NCBI RefSeq assembly: GCF_003958635.1
Contig: NZ_RSEK01000001.1
Location: 248,001 to 312,000, forward strand
Reading direction: 5' to 3'
DNA length: 64,000 nt
Source of the DNA: Altericroceibacterium xinjiangense
GTDB taxonomy: Bacteria; Pseudomonadota; Alphaproteobacteria; Sphingomonadales; Sphingomonadaceae
Within the stretch, counting starts at the first letter, position 1; each line of letters begins with the position of its first letter. The position numbers were made by a program, and so were the translations under genes. Of the stretch, positions 18,788 through 27,976 are shown in pieces. The notes below the pieces were generated by a model. The model was not told where the DNA came from, searched no databases, and saw only the letters and a program-made list of their open reading frames with translations.

Positions 18788-20533
18788 TCAGAGTTCCTCG
18801 ACCGCCTCCACGCCCAGCAGGGCCAGGCCGTTGCGCAGGACTTGCGCGATCTGGCTGGCGAGGAACAGCCGCGCGGCGCTGAGCTGCCGGTCCTGCGCAA
18901 TCAGGATGCGCTTGCCCGGCTCGTCGTTGCCGAGGTTCCAGAAAGTGTGGAACGCACTGGCAAGATCATGGAGGAAAAACGCGATCCGGTGCGGTTCGCG
19001 CGCTTCGGCAGCGGCTTCGACTTGCCGGGTAAATTGCGCGGCGATCTTGATCAGCTCCAGATCCTCCGCGCCCAGCCGGTCCAGCGCTTGCGCCGACGGC
19101 TCGATTCCCTCAGCCGCGCCCTTGCGCAACGTGGAACTGATCCGCGCGTGGGCGTACTGGACGTAGAAGACCGGGTTGTCCTTGCTCGCCTCAACCACCT
19201 TGGCAAAGTCGAAGTCCATCTGCGCTTCGGGTTTGCGAGTCAGCATCGTGAAACGGACCACGTCCTTGCCGACTTCCTGCACCACGTCGGCCAGAGTCAC
19301 GAACGTCCCGGCGCGCTTCGACATCTTCACCGGTTCGCCATTGCGGAGCAGTTGCACCATCTGAACCAGCTTGACGTCGAACGGGATCGGCTTGCCCTCC
19401 CCTTCGGACAAGGCGGCAACGGCGGCCTTGATCCGCTTTACCGTCCCGGCATGGTCCGCGCCCCAGATGTCGATCAGCGCATCGGCGCTTTCCGCCTTCT
19501 GCATGTGATAGGCAAGGTCGGCGCCGAAATAGGTCCAGCTGCCATCGCTCTTGCGGATCGGCCGGTCCTGGTCATCCCCGAACCGGGTCGAACGGAACAG
19601 CGGCAGCTCCACCGGCTCCCAGTCTTCCGGCGTCTTGCCCTTGGGCGCTTCGAGCAGGCCGTCGTAGACGAGATCGTGCTCCCGCAGCCAGGCTTCCGCC
19701 GCAGCCGGCTTCCCGGCCTGCTGCAACGCAGCCTCCGACGCGAACACATCGTGATGGATGCCGAGCAGGGCGAGATCGTCGCGAATCATCGCCATCATCG
19801 CCGCGACCGCCCGCTCCCGGAACATGTCGAGCCACTCGCTCTCCGGCGCGGACACGTAAGTCTTACCGAACTCCTGGGCCAGCTGGTCGCCGACCGGCTT
19901 CAGGTAATCGCCCGGATAAAGCCCCGGCGGAATTTCGCCAATGTCCTCGCCCAGTGCCTCTCGGTAGCGAAGATGGGCCGAACGGGCGAGAACCTGGACC
20001 TGCGATCCGGCATCGTTGACGTAGTATTCGCGGATCACGGTGTGCCCGGCGAATTCGAGCAGGCGCGCCAGAGCGTCACCGACCACCGCCCCGCGGCAGT
20101 GGCCCATGTGCATCGGCCCCGTCGGGTTGGCCGAGACATACTCGATGTTGACGGTTTCACCTGTGCCTACGTCAGAGCGCCCGTATTCGGCCCCGAGCGT
20201 CGCGATGATCTCCAGCTCCCGCTGCCAGTTCGCACGGTCCAGCCGCAGGTTCAGGAATCCGGGTCCGGCAATCTCGATGCTGGAGACGAGCGGATCGTCG
20301 GCCAGTTTCCCGACGATCTTTTCGGCGAGCGCGCGCGGGTTGGTCTTTGCCTGCTTGGCCAGCACCATGGCGGCGTTGGTCGCCAGATCCCCGTGGGCAG
20401 GATCGCGCGGAGGCTCAATGCTCACTGGGGTCGCGGCGGCCCCGACGGGGAGCACGGCTTCCATTTCCAACGCCCCGAGCGCGGCGGCGATCTTCTCGGC
20501 GAACAGGGCATAAAGGGTCTGGGTGTCGGACAT
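18788..20533 (-). CDS. argS: Arginyl-tRNA synthetase
   Basis: Class I synthetase of 581 residues that charges tRNA-Arg. The N-terminal Add-1 domain is followed by the HIGH box in SANPTGPMHMGHCRGAVVGD, the KMSKS-like KMSKRAGTFVTL, and the anticodon-binding domain ending in ALLGVEAVEEL. This is the expected length. It heads the run argS, SPOR, nagZ, tatABC. Confidence 0.97.
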   Translation of the reverse strand: MSDTQTLYALFAEKIAAALGALEMEAVLPVGAAATPVSIEPPRDPAHGDLATNAAMVLAKQAKTNPRALAEKIVGKLADDPLVSSIEIAGPGFLNLRLDRANWQRELEIIATLGAEYGRSDVGTGETVNIEYVSANPTGPMHMGHCRGAVVGDALARLLEFAGHTVIREYYVNDAGSQVQVLARSAHLRYREALGEDIGEIPPGLYPGDYLKPVGDQLAQEFGKTYVSAPESEWLDMFRERAVAAMMAMIRDDLALLGIHHDVFASEAALQQAGKPAAAEAWLREHDLVYDGLLEAPKGKTPEDWEPVELPLFRSTRFGDDQDRPIRKSDGSWTYFGADLAYHMQKAESADALIDIWGADHAGTVKRIKAAVAALSEGEGKPIPFDVKLVQMVQLLRNGEPVKMSKRAGTFVTLADVVQEVGKDVVRFTMLTRKPEAQMDFDFAKVVEASKDNPVFYVQYAHARISSTLRKGAAEGIEPSAQALDRLGAEDLELIKIAAQFTRQVEAAAEAREPHRIAFFLHDLASAFHTFWNLGNDEPGKRILIAQDRQLSAARLFLASQIAQVLRNGLALLGVEAVEEL

Positions 20534-20547
20534 GGTCAGGCTCTGGA

Positions 20548-21195
20548 TCAGCGCGTGGCGTTATAGGCGAGTTGGTCCTGCGCCAGCTGGAAGCCGACCA
20601 GAAGCTCAAAACTCGCCCGATCAAGTGCGGCCCGCACTTCCGGCTGCGCCAGTGGGTCGATCGCAGCATCGGGGTCGCCCGCCCTGCGGGGCCGGGTGAT
20701 CCGCTGGCGGATTTCGTCGGGAAGCGTCGCCTCGGCCCGATCGATGTAGGCCCCTGCCGTCCCGCTCGTCTGCGCGCGCGCCTCACCGTCGGCGAAACGG
20801 AGCGTGACCGTCCCGACCCGTTTGGCGACCACGGAGCTTCCCGCGCGCACCACGGTCGAGAAGTAAGGCAACTGCACGTCCCGTGCGCCCCGCGTGTCCC
20901 GCCGCTGCCCGAAGACGTCGAAGGTGGCGGTGGCATAGACCTGGTCGCCCGTTTCGTTGCACTGCATGCGCACGTTGGTCATGCTCGCAGTGACGTCGAT
21001 AGCCTCGGCCGTGCGGGCATTTTCGGGGGAGAACAACGTGATGTCGCCGGTATAGGCCGGAACGCCGACAGCCGGGCAGGCGGAACGAAGGGCAGTGATG
21101 CCCACTCCCTCCTGGACAACGATGTCGCCTGAGCTTTTGCAGCCAGTCAGCGCCAGGGCGGCTGCCGCGATGGAAAACGGAACGCAGAGCTTCAT
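20548..21195 (-). CDS. Hypothetical lipoprotein
   Basis: 215 residues with a signal peptide ending in the lipobox Leu-Thr-Gly-Cys19. The mature part is soluble and beta-rich, with a two-Cys loop region (SACPAVG, RMQCNETG) and a C-terminal helix. I do not recognise a named domain; related proteins are common in sphingomonads next to argS. Its start is 14 nt upstream-facing of ispH territory (74 nt divergent gap), and its stop is 14 nt from the argS start, so it may be the first gene of the argS transcript. Confidence 0.8.
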   Translation of the reverse strand: MKLCVPFSIAAAALALTGCKSSGDIVVQEGVGITALRSACPAVGVPAYTGDITLFSPENARTAEAIDVTASMTNVRMQCNETGDQVYATATFDVFGQRRDTRGARDVQLPYFSTVVRAGSSVVAKRVGTVTLRFADGEARAQTSGTAGAYIDRAEATLPDEIRQRITRPRRAGDPDAAIDPLAQPEVRAALDRASFELLVGFQLAQDQLAYNATR

Positions 21196-21269
21196 CGAAG
21201 ATCCTCTTGGGTCAATCGTCGGCCGTCTAGCCCTTTCGCCGCAGCCTCACAACCGCTAGACGAGGAAGC

Positions 21270-22265
21270 ATGAACGCCCCCTTTTCCAAGTCCGCTGCCC
21301 AACCTGACGTCACCTCTGCTGTTGGCGAGAAACTGCCGCTTCAGGTGCTGATCGCCGCCCCACGCGGATTCTGCGCCGGCGTCGACCGGGCGATCGAGAT
21401 CGTCGAGCGCTCTCTCAAGCAGTTCGGCGCACCGGTCTATGTCCGCCACGAGATCGTCCACAACCGCTTCGTCGTCGACCGACTGAGGGAGAAAGGCGCC
21501 GTGTTCGTCGAGGAACTGGACGAAGTGCCGGACGGAGTACCGGTGGTGTTCAGCGCCCACGGTGTGCCGAAGTCCGTGCCGCAGGCCGCGGAGGATCGCG
21601 GCTTGTCCTATCTCGACGCGACGTGCCCGCTGGTCAGCAAGGTTCACCGTCAGGCGGAACGGCAGATCGAAGCCGGGCGGCACATCGTCTTCATCGGCCA
21701 CAAGGGCCATCCGGAAGTGATTGGAACGTTCGGCCAGGTGCCGGAAGGATCGATCACGCTGGTCGAAACGCCCGCGGATGTGGAGCGCCTGCAGTTCGGG
21801 CCTGAGCAGCCGCTCGCCTTCCTCACCCAGACGACCCTTTCGGTAGACGATACCGCGCAAGTGATCGCTGCGCTCAAGCAGCGGTATCCGCAGATCGTCG
21901 CGCCAAGGGCCGACGACATCTGCTACGCGACGTCGAACCGGCAAGCGGCGGTCAAGAAAATCGCCCCTTCCAGCGATCTGGTGCTGGTGATCGGCGCGCC
22001 GAACTCTTCCAACTCGCTGCGCCTGGTCGAAGTAGCGCAGCGCTGCGGAACCAGCGCGAAGCTGATCCAGCGCGCGAGCGAGATCGAGCCTAGCTGGCTC
22101 GACGGAGTTGGCACGGTTGGCCTGACGGCAAGTGCCTCCGCGCCTGAGGAACTCGTGCGCGAAGTCATCGCCCGGCTCGGTGAGTGGCGCGAGGTGGAGG
22201 AGATTCCGGTCGTTACGGCGGAAGAAAAAATGGTCTTCAAGCTGCCGCGACAGCTGACGGAATAG
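21270..22265 (+). CDS. ispH: 4-hydroxy-3-methylbut-2-enyl diphosphate reductase
   Basis: Last enzyme of the MEP isoprenoid pathway, an iron-sulfur reductase producing IPP and DMAPP; 331 residues. Three cluster-ligating cysteines are visible in [23 protein letters not shown] and the region around [12 protein letters not shown]. The conserved HGxP is in FSAHGVPKS and the catalytic Glu-Thr region is [11 protein letters not shown]. About 25 extra residues precede the usual N-terminus. It leads the ispH-thrB-rnhA cluster typical of Sphingomonadales. Confidence 0.97.
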   Translation: MNAPFSKSAAQPDVTSAVGEKLPLQVLIAAPRGFCAGVDRAIEIVERSLKQFGAPVYVRHEIVHNRFVVDRLREKGAVFVEELDEVPDGVPVVFSAHGVPKSVPQAAEDRGLSYLDATCPLVSKVHRQAERQIEAGRHIVFIGHKGHPEVIGTFGQVPEGSITLVETPADVERLQFGPEQPLAFLTQTTLSVDDTAQVIAALKQRYPQIVAPRADDICYATSNRQAAVKKIAPSSDLVLVIGAPNSSNSLRLVEVAQRCGTSAKLIQRASEIEPSWLDGVGTVGLTASASAPEELVREVIARLGEWREVEEIPVVTAEEKMVFKLPRQLTE

Positions 22266-22281
22266 ATCGAGGTTTCCCGCC

Positions 22282-23265
22282 ATGGCCGTTTACACGCAGC
22301 TGGGGTCCAACCAGCTGACAGACCTGATCGCGCAGTACGAAGTCGGGCAACTGATTTCGGCCAAAGGCATTGCCGAAGGCGTTTCCAACAGCAACTGGCT
22401 CATCGAAACGACCGGGACGGACGGCAAGGGCGCTCGCTTCATCCTGACGATGTATGAACGGCGGATCGACCTTTCCGAACTGCCGTTTTTCCTTTCCCTG
22501 CTCGATCACCTGGCGGTTCGGCCTTGTCCTGTCCCGCGCACGATCCATGACCGGAACGGCGCTGCGTTCCGCTTCCTCGACGGCAAGGCGGTTGCGCTGA
22601 TCGAGTTCCTGCCCGGCGTTTCCATCGACGACCCTGGTCCGGAACACGTGCGTGCCGTGGGAGAGGCACTGGCCGGAATCCACCTTGCCTCGGCGGATTT
22701 CGAAGGTGAGCGGGAAAACGGTCTTGGCCCCGCGGCGTGGCGCACCCTGATCGGGGACTGCGGAAAGGAAGGCCTTGCGCAAATCGATCCTGCCCTGGTT
22801 TCGCTCACCGAACAGGCGCTCGACGCGATCGACGCCCGCTGGCCGGTCGGCCTGCCCCGCTCGATCATTCATGCCGATTTGTTTCCCGACAACGTCCTGC
22901 TGCTGGACAACCGGGTAAGCGGGCTGATCGACTTCTACTTCGCTTGCCGGGACACGACCGCCTACGATCTTGCCGTGACTCATGCGGCCTGGTGCTTCGA
23001 TCCCGACGGCCGCAACTTCCGGCACGATCTCGCAGCCGCACTGGTCGAAGGATATCAGGAAGTGCGCCCCCTCTCACAAGAGGAGCGCGAGGCAATGCCG
23101 GTCCTCGCGGAAGGCGCGGCGATGCGATTCCTCGCGACCCGCGCCTACGACTGGCTGCACACGCCCGCCGATGCGCTGGTGACGCGCAAGGATCCGATGG
23201 CGTTTGCCCGCCGGTTGCAGTTCTATTCCGAAGCGGGGCACGCCGCGTTTCCTTCGCTCGCCTGA
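22282..23265 (+). CDS. thrB: Homoserine kinase (ThrB, aminoglycoside phosphotransferase-like type)
   Basis: Phosphorylates homoserine in threonine synthesis. It is 327 residues long and belongs to the APH/choline-kinase fold used by alphaproteobacteria rather than the GHMP kinase of E. coli. Motifs are EGVSNSNWLIET, the Brenner motif region SIIHADLFPDNVLLL (HxDxxxxN) and GLIDFYFACRD for metal binding. GAGG lies about 9 nt before the ATG. It is followed 3 nt later by rnhA. Confidence 0.95.
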   Translation: MAVYTQLGSNQLTDLIAQYEVGQLISAKGIAEGVSNSNWLIETTGTDGKGARFILTMYERRIDLSELPFFLSLLDHLAVRPCPVPRTIHDRNGAAFRFLDGKAVALIEFLPGVSIDDPGPEHVRAVGEALAGIHLASADFEGERENGLGPAAWRTLIGDCGKEGLAQIDPALVSLTEQALDAIDARWPVGLPRSIIHADLFPDNVLLLDNRVSGLIDFYFACRDTTAYDLAVTHAAWCFDPDGRNFRHDLAAALVEGYQEVRPLSQEEREAMPVLAEGAAMRFLATRAYDWLHTPADALVTRKDPMAFARRLQFYSEAGHAAFPSLA

Positions 23266-23268
23266 TCC

Positions 23269-23706
23269 ATGAAGCAGGTCGAGATTTTCACCGATGGTGC
23301 GTGCAAGGGCAACCCCGGTCCCGGCGGCTGGGGCGTGCTGCTGCGGATGGGACGGCATGAGAAGGAATTGTCCGGCGCCGATCCGCAGACGACCAACAAC
23401 CGCATGGAGATGACGGCCGTTCTTTGCGCGCTGAAGGCTCTGGTCCAGCCCTGCCACGTCACGCTTTTCACAGACAGCCGCTATGTCATCGACGGGATCA
23501 CCAAGTGGATCCACGGCTGGCAGCGCAATGGGTGGGTCAATGCCAGCAAGAAGCCAGTCGCCAACGCCGATTTGTGGCGCGAGCTGATCGAGGCTGCGGC
23601 CCCGCATCGGATCGAGTGGCGCTGGGTCAAGGGCCACGCCGGACATCCGGAGAATGAGCGCGTGGACCAGCTTGCCTCTGCCGCGGCGGAATCGGTCCGC
23701 CGCTAG
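23269..23706 (+). CDS. rnhA: Ribonuclease HI
   Basis: Removes RNA from RNA-DNA hybrids; 145 residues. The active-site carboxylates sit in [32 protein letters not shown] and [11 protein letters not shown] (D-E-D-D). The basic handle region ([19 protein letters not shown]) is present. The stop codon overlaps, on the other strand, that of the convergent oxidoreductase: both use the same CTAG. Confidence 0.97.
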   Translation: MKQVEIFTDGACKGNPGPGGWGVLLRMGRHEKELSGADPQTTNNRMEMTAVLCALKALVQPCHVTLFTDSRYVIDGITKWIHGWQRNGWVNASKKPVANADLWRELIEAAAPHRIEWRWVKGHAGHPENERVDQLASAAAESVRR

Positions 23707-24800
23707 CCGAAGCGGTCCGGCGCGTAGAGGGACGCGTCCAGCTTCTCCGTCATCGCGTCACGCGGGAGTTCCAGCAGCAGTTGCGCGCCGAGACGCGCGG
23801 CCGCGGGAGCCGTCTGGATCCCGAAGCCGCCTTGTCCGGCAAACCAGAAGAAGCCGGGCAGGCGCTTGTCGTACCCGTAGACCGGCAGCCGGTCCGGCGC
23901 AAAGCTGCGCAGGCCGGCCCATTTACGCTCCACTGCCGTTACCCGCCAATCGACCACTTGCTCGAACCGGTGGATTGCCAGCGCGAGGTCCAGTTCTTCC
24001 GGCGCCGCATCGCACGGCGCGCTAGGCGTTTCGTCATGCGGGCTGAGCCAGAGCCTGCCGTTTTCCGGCTTGAAGTAGAACTGCCCGTTGATGTCGAGCA
24101 CCAGCGGCAGGTCCGCTGACGGGACCGGATCGGTGCGCAGCTGCGCCACCGTCCGCCGCAGCGGCGCGATGCCGAGCGGCGGGGCACCCGCCAGTCCCGC
24201 GATCGTATCCACCCAGGCGCCGCCCGCGTTGACGAGGATCGCCGCGCGCGCTTCGCCGCCGCGCCCCAGGTCCAGCCGCCAGCCGTCTCCTTCCCGCTCG
24301 GCACCCGTCAGCGGGGCAGAGCAGCGCAGTTCCACGCCGGAGCGCCGGGCCTGCTTGAGGTAATGGGCATGCAGGGCGGCAACGTCGATGTCGGCGCAGG
24401 CCTGTTCCCATACCGCTTCGGTCCAGTCGGGGCGCAGGCCCGGGATGTGACGGTCGATGCCGGCACGGTCCAGCCGATCGAGCGAGGCGCCGCTGCTGGC
24501 GAACCGATCCATGAAGGCATCGAGCGCGGCCGCGTCCTCGGTCCGGCCGATGTAGAGCGCGCCGCGCAGGGTCAGGAACCCGTGCTCGCGCAGCCAGGGG
24601 CCGGAGGCGAGCGTCAGCGGCACTACCTCGGGCCCGCCGTAGCATTCCTCCCAGAAGGCGGCGGAGCGGCCCGTGGCATGGTAACCCGGCTGCGGCTCCG
24701 CTTCGGCCAGCAGCACCCGGGCGTGGGGCGCCAGTTCGGCGGCGAGGCTGGCTCCGGCCATCCCGGCGCCGATCACGGCAATGTCGAAAGTCTCGTCCAT
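23703..24800 (-). CDS. FAD-dependent oxidoreductase (DAO family)
   Basis: 365 residues. The N-terminal FAD-binding motif is [16 protein letters not shown], and the fold is that of D-amino acid oxidase, glycine oxidase and D-amino acid dehydrogenase. A second family marker is [17 protein letters not shown], and the C-terminal [20 protein letters not shown] closes the FAD site. Substrate unknown; it could be a D-amino acid, a 2-hydroxyacid or a methylated amine. It lies 58 nt downstream of the MarR gene and may be co-transcribed with it. Confidence 0.85.
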   Translation of the reverse strand: MDETFDIAVIGAGMAGASLAAELAPHARVLLAEAEPQPGYHATGRSAAFWEECYGGPEVVPLTLASGPWLREHGFLTLRGALYIGRTEDAAALDAFMDRFASSGASLDRLDRAGIDRHIPGLRPDWTEAVWEQACADIDVAALHAHYLKQARRSGVELRCSAPLTGAEREGDGWRLDLGRGGEARAAILVNAGGAWVDTIAGLAGAPPLGIAPLRRTVAQLRTDPVPSADLPLVLDINGQFYFKPENGRLWLSPHDETPSAPCDAAPEELDLALAIHRFEQVVDWRVTAVERKWAGLRSFAPDRLPVYGYDKRLPGFFWFAGQGGFGIQTAPAAARLGAQLLLELPRDAMTEKLDASLYAPDRFG

Positions 24801-24858
24801 CGCCGCTGCCGGTCGGGCAAAGCGGGCCTTGCGTCAAGCAAACCGGTCCGGGACCCGG

Positions 24859-25338
24859 TCAGCCGACTCCGAACGCGCCGCTGTCCAGCCCTTCGGCATC
24901 GAGATCGCGCACTTCGTTCAGCACCCGGCCGAGCAGGGAGCGGAAGGTGGCGATTTCATCGGCCGAGAAGTTGGTGAACAAGCGCTGCTCCATTTCCACG
25001 GCGAGCGGCATGATCTCCCCGTGCATCGTCTCCCCTTCCTGCGTGAGCTGGAGCAAGTGAGATCGGCCGTCGAGCGCGTTGGGCTGGCGGACCGCCAGCC
25101 CGCGTTCTTCCAGCACCTTGCACGCGCGATTGACCGCTACCTTGTCCATCAGGGTCAACTGGGTGAGATCCCGCTGCGTGACCGCCCCGGCATCGCCCAG
25201 CACTGCCATCACGCGCCATTCCGGCACGCTGAGGCCGAACCGGCTGCGGTATTCCTGCGCAATGCGGCCGCTGACCGCGTTCGAGGTGACCGAAAGCTGA
25301 TAGGGCAGGAAATCGGCAAGGCGGTTCGCGGTATCCAT
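24859..25338 (-). CDS. MarR family transcriptional regulator
   Basis: Winged-helix regulator of 159 residues. The DNA-binding part is PEWRVMAVLGDAGAVTQRDLTQLTLMDKVAVNRACKVLEERGL, with the wing in DGRSHLLQLTQEGE. Helices at both ends would form the dimer interface. AAGGA precedes the ATG at 25338, and the SDR stop is 10 nt upstream, so the pair is an operon. MarR proteins often control neighbouring enzymes in response to an aromatic or fatty ligand; the SDR enzyme is the obvious candidate target. Confidence 0.9.
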   Translation of the reverse strand: MDTANRLADFLPYQLSVTSNAVSGRIAQEYRSRFGLSVPEWRVMAVLGDAGAVTQRDLTQLTLMDKVAVNRACKVLEERGLAVRQPNALDGRSHLLQLTQEGETMHGEIMPLAVEMEQRLFTNFSADEIATFRSLLGRVLNEVRDLDAEGLDSGAFGVG

Positions 25339-25348
25339 CGGTCCTTCC

Positions 25349-26131
25349 TTATTTCGGCGGCATGCGGATTGCGCCGTCGAGCCGGACGCATTCCCCGTTG
25401 AAATAGCCGTTTTCGACCATCGTCATCACGAGGTGGGCGTATTCCTGCGGCTGGCCGAAGCGCTTCGGAAACGGCACCGAGGCTGCGAGCACTTCCTGCG
25501 CCTTTTCCGGCAGTCCGCGCATCAGCGGGGTTTCGAAGATGCCGGGCAGGATCGTATTGATCCGGATGCCTTCGCTCATGAAGTCGCGCGCGACCGGCAG
25601 GGTCATGCCGACGACGCCGCCCTTGGACGCGGAGTAGGCGACTTGCCCGATCTGCCCGTCCACGGCGGCAACCGACGCGGTCGTGATCATCGCCCCGCGC
25701 TCGCCGTCCTCAAGCCCGTCGAGCGTCATCATCCCTACGGCGGACTTGGCCACGCACTGGAAGGTGCCGAGCAGGTTCACTTGCAGCGTCTTGACGAACA
25801 GGCTGACCGGCAAGTGGCTGATTTCCCCTGTTTCCCGATCACGGCGCACGGTCTTGCCGATGGTCCCGATCCCGGCGCAGGTGACCAGCACCCGTTCCTG
25901 CCCGTGCGCTTCGCGCGCCTTGGCGAACCCGGCGTCGACGGAGGCTTCGTCCGAGACATCGACCTTGCAGAACGTGCCGCCGATTTCCTTCGCAACCTGC
26001 TCCCCGCGTTCCTCGTTCAGGTCGAACAGGGCAACCTTTGCGCCCTTGGCAGCGAGCGCGCGGGCGGTTGCCTCACCCAGGCCCGAAGCGCCTCCGGTGA
26101 CCACGGCGGAAACGGAACTGTCGACCTTCAC
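25349..26131 (-). CDS. Short-chain dehydrogenase (3-hydroxyacyl-CoA dehydrogenase type II-like)
   Basis: NAD-dependent SDR of 260 residues. The coenzyme motif is VVTGGASGLGEATA, the structural motif is CAGIG, and the catalytic Ser and YSASK are present (TTASVAAVDGQIGQVAYSASKGG). The insert ETGEISHLPVSLF and the C-terminal FPKRFGQPQEYAHLVMTMVEN resemble mitochondrial HSD10-type 3-hydroxyacyl-CoA dehydrogenases, so a role in beta-oxidation or branched-chain catabolism is likely. The start is a GTG at 26131 preceded by GGGAGA; upstream in-frame codons are non-coding in character. Confidence 0.9.
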   Translation of the reverse strand: MKVDSSVSAVVTGGASGLGEATARALAAKGAKVALFDLNEERGEQVAKEIGGTFCKVDVSDEASVDAGFAKAREAHGQERVLVTCAGIGTIGKTVRRDRETGEISHLPVSLFVKTLQVNLLGTFQCVAKSAVGMMTLDGLEDGERGAMITTASVAAVDGQIGQVAYSASKGGVVGMTLPVARDFMSEGIRINTILPGIFETPLMRGLPEKAQEVLAASVPFPKRFGQPQEYAHLVMTMVENGYFNGECVRLDGAIRMPPK

Positions 26132-26553
26132 TGTCTTCTCCCTGGAGGACCAAAATTTTTGCCGGCTTAGCCCGTTCTCCCGCGACGGGCGAGTCCCCGG
26201 GGGCGGCGCGCGGGTCGAGGTTGACACAAGTGACACCTCCAACATTTGGTGTCCACTGCAACCAGTCCCGGTTTTCTGCCGGGTTGCGGCCCCTTGGGCG
26301 ACAGAATCCCCGTCGCAGAGAATTAAAATCTTGTTTCACGCATGAGGCGTCATTCTGCTCGAATCGCAAAGTCCGCAGTGGGAAAGGAAAGGCGAATCGC
26401 ATCGTCGGCATGACCGGGCGGTGTGGGCTGCGGCCCGCAGTGTAGGAAAGAGCGGCGAACTCGGCCGGACATCACGCGCGCTCGTTCTGAGCATCATTCC
26501 CAGCAGTCGTTCTCAGGGGCAGAGAGCAACCTGGCCGGCGGCAGGCGCTGGTT
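26132..26553. other. 422-nt intergenic region, no gene seen
   Basis: Between two minus-strand genes. It holds an operator-like inverted repeat at 26232-26253 (GACACC and GGTGTC, 10 nt apart) close to a TTGACA at 26221, an AT-rich patch around 26318-26336 and a short GC palindrome near 26430. No RBS-supported ORF, tRNA or terminator was seen. It must contain the promoter of the SDR/MarR pair. Confidence 0.5.
26232..26253. promoter_or_regulatory. Operator-like inverted repeat upstream of the SDR/MarR operon
   Basis: GACACC and GGTGTC are separated by 10 nt. The outer bases continue the symmetry with one insertion (GTGACACC against GGTGTCCAC). The size fits a MarR-type site, and the linked MarR regulator is the natural candidate, but this is inference only. 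Confidence 0.35.
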
Positions 26554-27399
26554 CTACTCGCCGCACCCGAGCTTGCGCAGCGCAGTCCGGGAGGCAGCGC
26601 TGCGGACCGCGTGGTAGAGCGCTTCCATCAACTCGGCGCCCGGGGAGTAATCGGGCGGCGCGAGGTGATCGACTCGCTGGTCTGCGGTCTGCTCCTTTGC
26701 GTACTCGAAGCCCTCGCCCTTGTTCACCGCAATCGCAAGCCCGCCATGACCGGTGACGAACTTGAACGTGGCAAGATCGGAAAGGCCATCGCCCAGGTAA
26801 ATGATCTGATCGAACGGCACGTGCATGTCGTGCGGATTGGAGCCCGGCGGATCGACGCGGGGCTCGTTCGCCGAATCGAGGTCCAGCCCCTTGGCGAACG
26901 CTTCGACATAGCGGGCTTTTTCGGGATGCGAGATGATCCGCTTGATCCGCACTTCGCCCCCGCTCCGCTCTCCGTGAAAGCTGCTTGCCCATACATGGTC
27001 GAACGAGTCCCGAACGGCCGTTCTCCGAATGATTTCCACGTACCCGGACGAGAGCACCACCAGTTCGACTTCCAGCTCTTCCAGTATCTCACGGGCGCAG
27101 GCGGTGAGGCGCTGCTTCAGTTCCGTGACGCCGGGATAGAGTTCGACCTTCCGGGCTGCCTTCTCGAACAGATCGGCCGACAGTGGCTCTCCCCGGTCGC
27201 GCCCGCAATCGAGCAAGGCCTGACTCCGCTTGATGATCTTGTCCCAGTTGTGGCCAAGGGGCTTGAAGTAGCGCTCCTCCCATTCCTCGCGCCCTATTCC
27301 CCAAGCCGCGCAAATGGCATCGACGCTGTCGGTCGCGAGCGTCTCATCGAAGTCGAAGATCACCGCGACACGCGGGATATAGCGATTGGTGGCGGGCAT
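26554..27399 (-). CDS. HAD-superfamily phosphatase (phosphoserine phosphatase-like)
   Basis: 281 residues. Motif I is VAVIFDFDETLATDSVDA with both catalytic Asp residues, motif II is VVLSSGYVEII, and motif III/IV is IIYLGDGLSDLATF. The length and alpha-helical cap resemble the HAD-IB group. The substrate is unknown. The start at 27399 is preceded by AGGA with 6-nt spacing. An in-frame ATG at 27429 has no SD. It is a single gene on its transcript, after the small Gln/Gly-rich gene. Confidence 0.85.
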   Translation of the reverse strand: MPATNRYIPRVAVIFDFDETLATDSVDAICAAWGIGREEWEERYFKPLGHNWDKIIKRSQALLDCGRDRGEPLSADLFEKAARKVELYPGVTELKQRLTACAREILEELEVELVVLSSGYVEIIRRTAVRDSFDHVWASSFHGERSGGEVRIKRIISHPEKARYVEAFAKGLDLDSANEPRVDPPGSNPHDMHVPFDQIIYLGDGLSDLATFKFVTGHGGLAIAVNKGEGFEYAKEQTADQRVDHLAPPDYSPGAELMEALYHAVRSAASRTALRKLGCGE

Positions 27400-27552
27400 C
27401 CGTCGTCCTGAGGTTGGTTCCACAGGCATGAACGGGCAGCTTTCCCCCAAGTTTCCCCGCGCGGCTGAGGCCGCAGCGTCGGATCGCGGCCGAGAGCGGC
27501 CTTCGTGCCCGTGCTCTGGCCGGCGTCCGCCGTCCGCGCCTTCGCCCGTTAC

Positions 27553-27590
27553 CAAAGCGGCCGCCCTTCAGGAGGAGGGCGGCCGCCGGT
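27553..27590 (-). terminator. Hairpin after the Gln/Gly-rich microprotein gene
   Basis: A perfect 11-bp stem (AGGGCGGCCGC region, arms 27557-27567 and 27576-27586) with an 8-nt loop. On the minus strand it is followed by only a short TTT. It begins about 26 nt after the microprotein stop. It may act as a terminator, but the weak T-run lowers confidence. Confidence 0.5.
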
Positions 27591-27611
27591 GCGCATCCGG
27601 GCGATGCGGTT

Positions 27612-27776
27612 TCAGTCCTGCTTGCGGTTCTGGTCGTTGGAGCCCGCTTGCTGCCGACCGGCGCCGCCCTGCTGGGTGCGCTGCCGTTCCTGCTGGCCAC
27701 CGGCTTGCTGCTGGTTGCCGCTTTGCTTCTGGCCGCCTTGCTTCTGGCTGCCGCCCTGGTTTTTCTGCTGGTTCAT
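27612..27776 (-). CDS. Gln/Gly-rich microprotein
   Basis: 54 residues beginning MNQQKNQGGSQKQGGQ and ending NDQNRKQD. About a third of the residues are Gln, the rest mostly Gly, Lys, Ser and Arg, with no Cys, Trp, Tyr, Phe or Leu. It is extremely hydrophilic and surely disordered. Internal QKQGGQKQSGNQQQ shows short tandem repeats. AGGA lies 8 nt before the ATG at 27776, and a second in-frame ATG at 27785 would add three residues. A strong hairpin follows. The gene sits between clpB and the HAD gene on the same strand. Such composition resembles small stress-associated disordered proteins (for example KGG-repeat proteins), but I cannot name a family. Confidence 0.6.
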   Translation of the reverse strand: MNQQKNQGGSQKQGGQKQSGNQQQAGGQQERQRTQQGGAGRQQAGSNDQNRKQD

Positions 27777-27933
27777 TTCAGGCATCCTGTCATGCCCCCC
27801 GTTATTGGGTAGGCCCGACTTTTATACGCCTAATAAACCGCACCTTTTCTTTAATGCGGCAAGACGAAACCCCTGCAGGCCAGTACGCCGACAAGAAGAC
27901 CCCAAAAGCCCCGAGATGCCGTTTCGCCCCTTG

Positions 27934-27966
27934 TTCGTGGCGACCCGCGTTGCGAGTCGCCACGAA
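27934..27966 (-). terminator. Hairpin downstream of clpB, no T-run
   Basis: A perfect 11-bp inverted repeat (TTCGTGGCGAC with GTCGCCACGAA, 11-nt loop) starts 11 nt after the clpB stop. It lacks a T tract, so it may stabilise the clpB mRNA 3' end or allow partial read-through into the microprotein gene rather than terminate strongly. Confidence 0.45.
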
Positions 27967-27976
27967 GGGCAAATCG

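Noticed and set aside
26221-26445. 74-codon plus-strand frame in the 422-nt gap
   Set aside because: No SD, no recognisable domain, and basic low-complexity composition; more likely non-coding.
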